Program-made: the position numbers and the translations under genes
Notes under the pieces: model-generated
The model's database searches: none
Told to the model about the DNA's origin: nothing
What the model saw: the letters and a program-made list of their open reading frames with translations, nothing else
In this document: in pieces, positions 58,729 to 64,000 of the stretch
Layout: each line of letters starts with the position of its first letter
Position numbering within the stretch: the first letter of the stretch is position 1
Source: Phallus indusiatus
Lineage: Eukaryota; Basidiomycota; Agaricomycetes; Phallales; Phallaceae
Direction: 5' to 3'
DNA: 64,000 bases
Assembly (NCBI GenBank): GCA_027605045.1
Contig: JAQFWX010000108.1
Span: forward strand, 1 to 64,000

Positions 58729-60791
58729 TCATTAGCGACCTAATAATAAACACAGTCAATCCTCCACAAAATTTCGAAGAGGACAAAAAAACATACCCTC
58801 AAAACTCTCCTGGCACCATAACCCTCCGCAATACTCCCATTATCATCTTCCGCCTCTCCACTATGATCATTACTATTACTCTCACCACCACCATGACCAC
58901 CACTTCCTCCACCACCACCTCCAAACGCCATCGTTAAAGGCGCGTTATCGTACGTTCCAGGAGGCGGCGACGCTGATGGAGATGGACGAGGACCCGGAGG
59001 AACTTGACTATTCAACTGTTGTTGTTGTTGTTGTCCCTGTTGGGGCGCATAACCATAAGGTCTTTGAGAATCGTACCCAGCGTATCCGCCATATGGGTTT
59101 TCATAGGCGGCGGGACCTGTACCACCTCCACCTGCTGTCTCGTATGGATTTGGAAGAGGCGATCGTTCGCCCGTTGCATAACCAGCATTAACGTTTGGAT
59201 TGGAATTAGCGTTGGCTGCTGCGCCGGCTGCTGTTGCAGCTGCTACAGCGGCGTACGGATCTGATACCACCGATGGAGCAGGAGACTGACTCAAATTGGG
59301 ATACGTAAACTGCCGTTGTGGTGCCTGTATTCCGTTTCCGTTTTGTGGTAACTGCGGAGGAGATTGAGTTCGCGGAGACGGATCGTAGTATGCTCCCGGT
59401 GGAGGAGTCGGACGCGCGTACAACGCTGCACCGTATCCACCGTCTACAGCCGTCGGAATACGCGGGTACTCGTATGGTGTATATTGTTGTTGTTGCTGTT
59501 GCTGTTGTTGTTGCTGTTGCTGTGATAGCGTTTGAGGTTGTTGTCCGTTTCGATAGGCCGCGTATGCACCGAGTCCTGCAACTCCGCCACCGCCCAGTTC
59601 AGACATGTTATAAGAATCAGCATAACCGAGTGGATCTCCACGGAGTGAACCATGACCGGATGACTTGGAAGTATCACGATGGGGTGTATCATAGCCATCT
59701 GCGCCACCAGCACCTCCAGGAGGGATACCACCTGCAGCAGCATACGCATCAATCCGGCCCAACCCAGCATCTTCATCATAATCCTCATACGGCGCATGAA
59801 TATTAGTAGCCGCGGCAGCAGCAGCAGCTTCCGCAACCTCCCGATCGAATTTCCTAGCCCGACGCCGTCTGATGCAGGTCGTGATAATGAAAAACGCAAG
59901 AATGAGAGCGACGATTCCGACGACTGCAAAGACACCTGCGACGGCGCCTGTGTTGTGGAAGAATCCGCCGCTGCTGGAGTCGTGCTTGGCACCGTCGCGG
60001 GAGGAGTCGCCCGCGGAGGAGCCGGGGGTTTGACTTGCGGGTACTGTTATGACGACTGTGCTTTTTTGGCCTAAAGAGTTGGTTGCTACGCTTGTGGAGG
60101 GTACGACGGGGATATTTGTCGGGGTGGAAGGTGTGGATGGGGACGCTGTTGGAGAGGAAGTAGATTGGGTCGATTGAGGTTGGGTCGCTGGAGGATTGTT
60201 GTTGGTTGGGGAGGTGTTACCGCCATTACCGTTGGTTGGACTAGTCGGGTTATTGGTAGGTGAGGTAGGGTTCTGATTCGTCGGACTGGTGGGAGATGTT
60301 GGGCTTTGAGTTGGATTCGGGTTTGGTGTTGGTGTTGGGTTTTGTGTTGGAGTCGGGTTCGGAGTTGGGCTTGGATTTGGAGTAGTAGGGGAAGTTTGGA
60401 CTGGTGAGGAGGGAGTTGCCACTGGGTCGGTTGCTGTTGCGGTTGTCGGCGAGGCAGTCGTGGGCGTAGGATCACTGATGAAAATTGTGTATGTGTTAGT
60501 TTGATGCTTTTGTTGTTCTATGAACAAAATTCACTCACGCGGGACTACAATGAAAAAGTAAAAGTCAGCAAAGAAATGAAAGACGATAATGTTTTGGAAG
60601 AAAATACATACTCTGTTAGTGCGTGTCAGGTGAGACGGGAATGAATGGAAGACAGATGATGAATAGTGAGATGTATACGCACTGAGGATAGGGTTCCCGC
60701 CATTACCACCGCCATTACCACCACCATTTCCACCACCATTTCCACCACCACCACCGCCATTCTGTCGAATGTGAATTTTGCGTAAAGTCAT
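58729..60791 (-). CDS. Mucin-like single-pass membrane protein with polyQ cytoplasmic tail (SKG6-like)
   Basis: The start ATG at 60791 opens a Gly/Asn repeat (NGGGNGGGNGGG), then a small exon. The large exon follows, with a Pro/Thr/Asn/Ser-rich ectodomain (NPSPTPNPTPTQNPTPTPNP, NQNPTSPTNNPTSPTNG), one transmembrane helix (AVAGVFAVVGIVALILAFFI) and the basic stop-transfer sequence RRRRARKF. The cytoplasmic part is rich in Gly, Ala, Pro and Gln, including a run of 13 Gln (about 59487-59525). An intron after RRVLR leads to a last exon VANE before TGA (58729-58731), an ending I associate with this fungal membrane-protein type. The layout of a heavily O-glycosylated ectodomain, a helix and a disordered tail resembles cell-wall sensors and Axl2/Skg6-like proteins. 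Confidence 0.75.
59487..59525 (-). repeat. CAG/CAA trinucleotide run (polyQ)
   Basis: An almost pure array of CAA and CAG codons encodes 13 consecutive Gln. The mix of the two codons should make it fairly stable. Shorter Q runs lie at about 59015-59035. Confidence 0.85.
60692..60760 (-). repeat. Gly/Asn-coding short tandem repeat
   Basis: Repeats of a 12-bp unit (CCACCATTTCCA on the plus strand) encode GGGN units just after the start of the membrane-protein gene. Confidence 0.75.
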
Positions 60792-61343
60792 CGAAGGAGG
60801 AGATATAGCTCTAGATATTGGATATTGAAATTGATGTGTATGTGTGTGTATAAGACTTAAGAAAAAAAGATTAAGGAAAAAGGAAAAGGAAAAATGAATG
60901 AATGGAATAAAGTTGAGATATAAAGTGCGATTTGCACGAGAACGGGAAGAGAGAAAAGAGGGACGGTGGACCTGACCGGGACAAGTTCACAGCAAGGATG
61001 GGTGAGACCAGTTCGTGACCGCCACCTTTTGGGTTTTTTTTCACACTCCGCTCTTTTGCTGCTTCTTTCCCTCTTTGTTTATAAAAAGGACAAGTCTGAT
61101 CAGTGATTCAGTGATTTCACACGGTTGAGGAAGGTTGGGGACCGGCACAGAAATAGGAATTTGAATTAAAGCACGAGTTTTTATGATTTTATTCAAAAGG
61201 CATTCATTCATTCAAAATCAATGGCCATTGGCAAACGAGTCTTTTTACGGCGCACTTTTGGCGGCGTGACATTGATGTGACAATTGTTGATGATGTGATA
61301 CATGTGATACATTGGGCACGTGCCATATGGGACTCTGGCTTCA
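60792..61343. other. Intergenic, promoter of the mucin-like gene
   Basis: 552 bp between the start of the mucin-like gene and the stop of the GNAT gene (both -). Purine-rich tracts near 60855-60895 are probably 5' UTR. No gene is seen. Confidence 0.5.
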
Positions 61344-62143
61344 CTAGCTGGCAAATCTCTCGAAATCCAATGTCCACCATTCCCCACCTTCCTCGTCTCT
61401 TCTCTGAAACCCAAGACGCCCATAGAATTTCTTAGCCTCTTCGTTCGCGGGATCAAGGCCTACAAACAGTCCTCGGTGCCCTCGAGAGCGTAAATACTCA
61501 ACAGCGCTTGCCATCAGTTTTCGACCATGTCCCTGTCTCTGAATATGAAAAAAAACAATAGTCATTACTCATGTAAACACACTCTAGAGCTGTAAATCCA
61601 AATCACCTGATGGGATGGCAGAATATCGATATGAATATGTGCAGGATAAGGATCCGTTATCGATGGGGGATCAACATACGGCGAATGCAACACCTTGATC
61701 AACCGACTATCCGCCCTGGTTCTTCCTCGCGCCAAGACAGCTCCGGCCTCATCTTCACCCTCGAGAGGATACTTCTCCCTTAGCGCCGGCCACCATTCTT
61801 TGCCCTCCAATTCGCGCAGTAGCACGCTGTCCGTCGTTCCTAAAATATACCCGACCACCACCTCTCCACCACTACTGGCGTTCTGACTAAGAATATTCTC
61901 ATCGCTGGGCTGCGGATAGTCATCCACAGCACCGGACTCGGCCGGGGAATCGTCAACCAGAACAAACCCGAACGTAACATCATTATTAAACTGGTGGTTA
62001 TACGGCAAGGCGAATATCAGCCCTAACAGTTCTGGGTGAGCATGGTATGGTTCTGCAGATTTGCCAGCTGCACCGGTGAGAAGGCAAATTCGAGAGAGTG
62101 CGGCGTCGTCCTCGCTAGCTTTGACGGGACGGATATAAGGCAT
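61344..62143 (-). CDS. GNAT-family N-acetyltransferase
   Basis: Two exons (62143-61607 and 61538-61344) encode 243 aa. The N-terminus is MPYIRPVKASEDDAALSRIC. The central part contains GGEVVVGYILGTTDS and a long acidic/charged insert. The end of exon 1 gives PAHIHIDILPSHQ, a typical GNAT beta-4 strand, and exon 2 begins RQGHGRKLMASAVEYLRSRG, the acetyl-CoA pyrophosphate-binding motif (R/Q-x-x-G-x-G/A). Then come GLFVGLDPANEEAKKFYGRL and GFQRRDEEGGEWWTLDFERF. Such proteins resemble the acetyltransferase-like domain found beside O-GlcNAcase and are widespread in fungi. The substrate is unknown. Exon sums are in frame. Confidence 0.87.
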
Positions 62144-63247
62144 GTGACTCTTGTGATTCGTGACAAAGCCTTCCTGTGTTGTTTATATATGCATCCTGTA
62201 GACGAATAAAGAGCTATTTTTATTGTAAATCCTCGGGAAAAAGAAGGGAAGTTTGACCCTAATTTGACTCTTTTGCGAGGGAATAAATCAATATCAATGA
62301 TTAAACTCTTAGACGATCGTAACATATCAACCCAGTGCCAGTGTCTACCCATACAAATGAAAATACACAGCACCTGTAATCCCCGAAATACCCGAAAATC
62401 AAGAACACACAGCGACAAATTTCCGTTCAAGCGATCAGATGTTGTTATAATGCGAAATGTACACCTACTAGGGTCATACAACCTAATTTATCAAAAATGA
62501 TCTCTCAAACCCTGATTTATCAGTGGCGGGGTTCGTGTTATTTTTGCGATCAAGTGTCGACTAGTTTATCTGCGGATGTCTGCATATCATTCTGGTCTCA
62601 TTTTCAGCAGATGCGTCGCAGTGTTCATGCGATTTAAAAAGAAAACCCGAGGGCCGTAATATGACCACCGGCTGCAGTAAGTTGCGGACTGTGATATATG
62701 CGCCGTCAAATGCTTGAAAACACAGAAATACAGTCTTTAAATACCGGAATCAAAATCGGAAGATTTCCCGATTATTTCTAGTCTAATTTGGAGTACTCCG
62801 GAATTACTAAACCGCTTGGATCTAGGTTTCTTTAAAACATTGTATTTATATTTAGCGTTCTTGAAACTCCTTTTGTTTATCCCTTGTATTTCTTTTTATA
62901 CCTCACCTACTTGATGTAAATACAACAATCATGGTCGACTGTGAAAAAAGACGAAGAGCCTATAGGGCCCTTTACGGTTTACCGCAGACTATATATACCC
63001 GAGCTGATTAAAACCAACGGAAAACAATCGACCCTGCCATTAGGTAAATATATGCAACATCGTTCGGAACTTTGATTATATACAATCGATAGCCCACTCA
63101 ATGTTAGGAGCATTGTAGCCATCTCAAGTTCTCAACGCGCTCGGGAGCCACACATTTTGCTTGATATGTCCCGTTTTCTCGAGTAATCATTAATCAGGAT
63201 TCAACGTAGACGCTAAAACGTTATCAAAGAAGAAAACAACACAAAAA
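62144..63247. other. Intergenic, no gene recognised
   Basis: About 1.1 kb with the GNAT promoter at the left. The minus-strand frame reaching from 62481 to 62023 overlaps the GNAT start in another frame and looks spurious. Confidence 0.45.
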
Positions 63248-63949
63248 ATGACGCCGATCTGTGAAAACGGGTGTCAAAAGCGTATTTAAACCCTCTAAAA
63301 CCGAAAAAAAATCACGCATTCTCCTTTGATTCCTTATCCTCACTCGTAGTACCATTTTCACCAAATGAAGACACATTTGCCTCCAACTACTGTCCCCCGC
63401 CTCTACTGATGAGAGTCGAGGATAATAAATGGATACAAGATCCCCCCAAAAAACAGGGTGTGTAGATTAGCCGCATTCGTCTTATCTCCTGACTATATGC
63501 TGATTGTGCCCCCAAAGGCCCCGCATTTACCATATTCACATGGTTCATGATCGAATCTTTTCAAAAATGGCTCCCCAGCGAGTACGAACACACCCGGATT
63601 TTATAACAGCGTTCTCCGTGATCTATTCAAGACATATCCAAATTCCACCGACGAGAGCGAGTGGTATACATTTTCAAGAATGATTACTAGAATAAAGTTG
63701 GCAAGCTGCTGAAGAAATCCGAATCCGATTTTCTGAAAGACTTCGTGAGCAGATTTCCCCAAGTTGAACGTCGTTGTTGACTAACAATCCCACTCAGACT
63801 GATCGTAAGGCATCTCAATCAAGATGCTGTTAATTATTGATCACTTTGGTCTTATCTACTGGATATTGTCCCTGTAGGTTTATCGGGTAGTGGCGTTGGA
63901 CGGAAAGAACCCCCCGAAAGAACCCCTTCTCTTCAGCCCATCCCTTTAA
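63248..63949 (+). CDS. Tentative small gene, function unknown
   Basis: A set of protein-like exons can be joined on the plus strand: PFSPNEDTFASNYCPPPLLM with VEDNKWIQDPPKKQ, then STNTPGFYNSVLRDLFKTYP, then WQAAEEIRIRFSERLREQIS, RLIVRHLNQDA and VYRVVALDGKNPPKEPLLF ending SPSL before TAA at 63947-63949. Splice signals exist for each join, though some introns would be only 35-37 nt. The ATG at 63248 is a candidate start but its donor is weak. The protein would be about 125 aa. No family is recognised and the model could be wrong in detail. Confidence 0.35.
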
Positions 63950-64000
63950 TGAAGTATGTAAATTACTCCTCATCTATGCAGTGTCTACCTATTATGCTAA

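Noticed and set aside
62023..62481. 152-codon minus-strand frame
   Set aside because: It overlaps the GNAT start in a different frame and has no recognisable domain.
1..64000. CRISPR arrays, prokaryotic operons or phage genes
   Set aside because: The sequence is eukaryotic with spliceosomal introns throughout. No regular direct-repeat/spacer pattern was seen.

Overview
The window reads as nuclear DNA of a filamentous basidiomycete, most likely an Agaricomycete. The evidence is dense genes on both strands broken by many short introns (mostly about 47-60 bp, GT-AG with some GC-AG), a secreted laccase, a DOCK-family Rho exchange factor, GPI-anchored and mucin-like surface proteins, and orthologues of conserved fungal housekeeping genes. 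The species cannot be named from the sequence. Exon boundaries were worked out by hand. Where all exons were summed (CRAL-TRIO, PPG1, the zinc-finger gene, CWC24, IMPACT, ARPC4, WDR83 and GNAT genes), the totals are whole numbers of codons.

Layout. 1-7.8 kb: a CRAL-TRIO lipid-transfer protein and a Ppg1-type PP2A-like phosphatase (both -), a C2H2 zinc-finger protein (+), and splicing factor CWC24 (-). 9.5-11.3 kb: an IMPACT-family protein without an RWD domain and Arp2/3 subunit ARPC4 (both -). 12.1-19.2 kb: a large DOCK-type exchange factor (-). 19.4-28.1 kb: WDR83 (+), a 16-exon laccase (-), ribosome-biogenesis factor RRP12 (+) and an intron-containing tRNA-Asp (-). 28.3-31.5 kb: a four-helix membrane protein (+) converging on a PlsC-type acyltransferase (-).

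31.8-42.4 kb is the most distinctive part. It holds three tandem paralogues of a membrane-anchored alpha/beta hydrolase (TAP-like/S33 type) with matching gene structures and a shared promoter block. A 744-bp MITE-like element sits between copies 1 and 2. 42.9-54 kb: an acidic coiled-coil protein (-), an RRM plus coiled-coil protein (-), an allantoate-permease-type MFS transporter (+), proteasome assembly chaperone 2 (-), a GPI-anchored secreted protein (-), and the mitochondrial Qri7/OSGEPL1 tRNA-modification enzyme (+). 54.9-64 kb: a low-complexity protein with a three-copy internal repeat (+), a mucin-like single-pass membrane protein with polyQ and Gly repeats (-), a GNAT acetyltransferase (-), and a tentative small gene at the right edge (+).

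There is no sign of a biosynthetic cluster or a defence island. The genes look like an ordinary core and accessory fungal chromosome segment. The unusual points are the hydrolase array with its promoter block, the MITE, several GC-AG introns in two neighbouring genes, and extreme micro-exons (3 nt in ARPC4, 11 nt in the laccase, 9 and 21 nt terminal exons).
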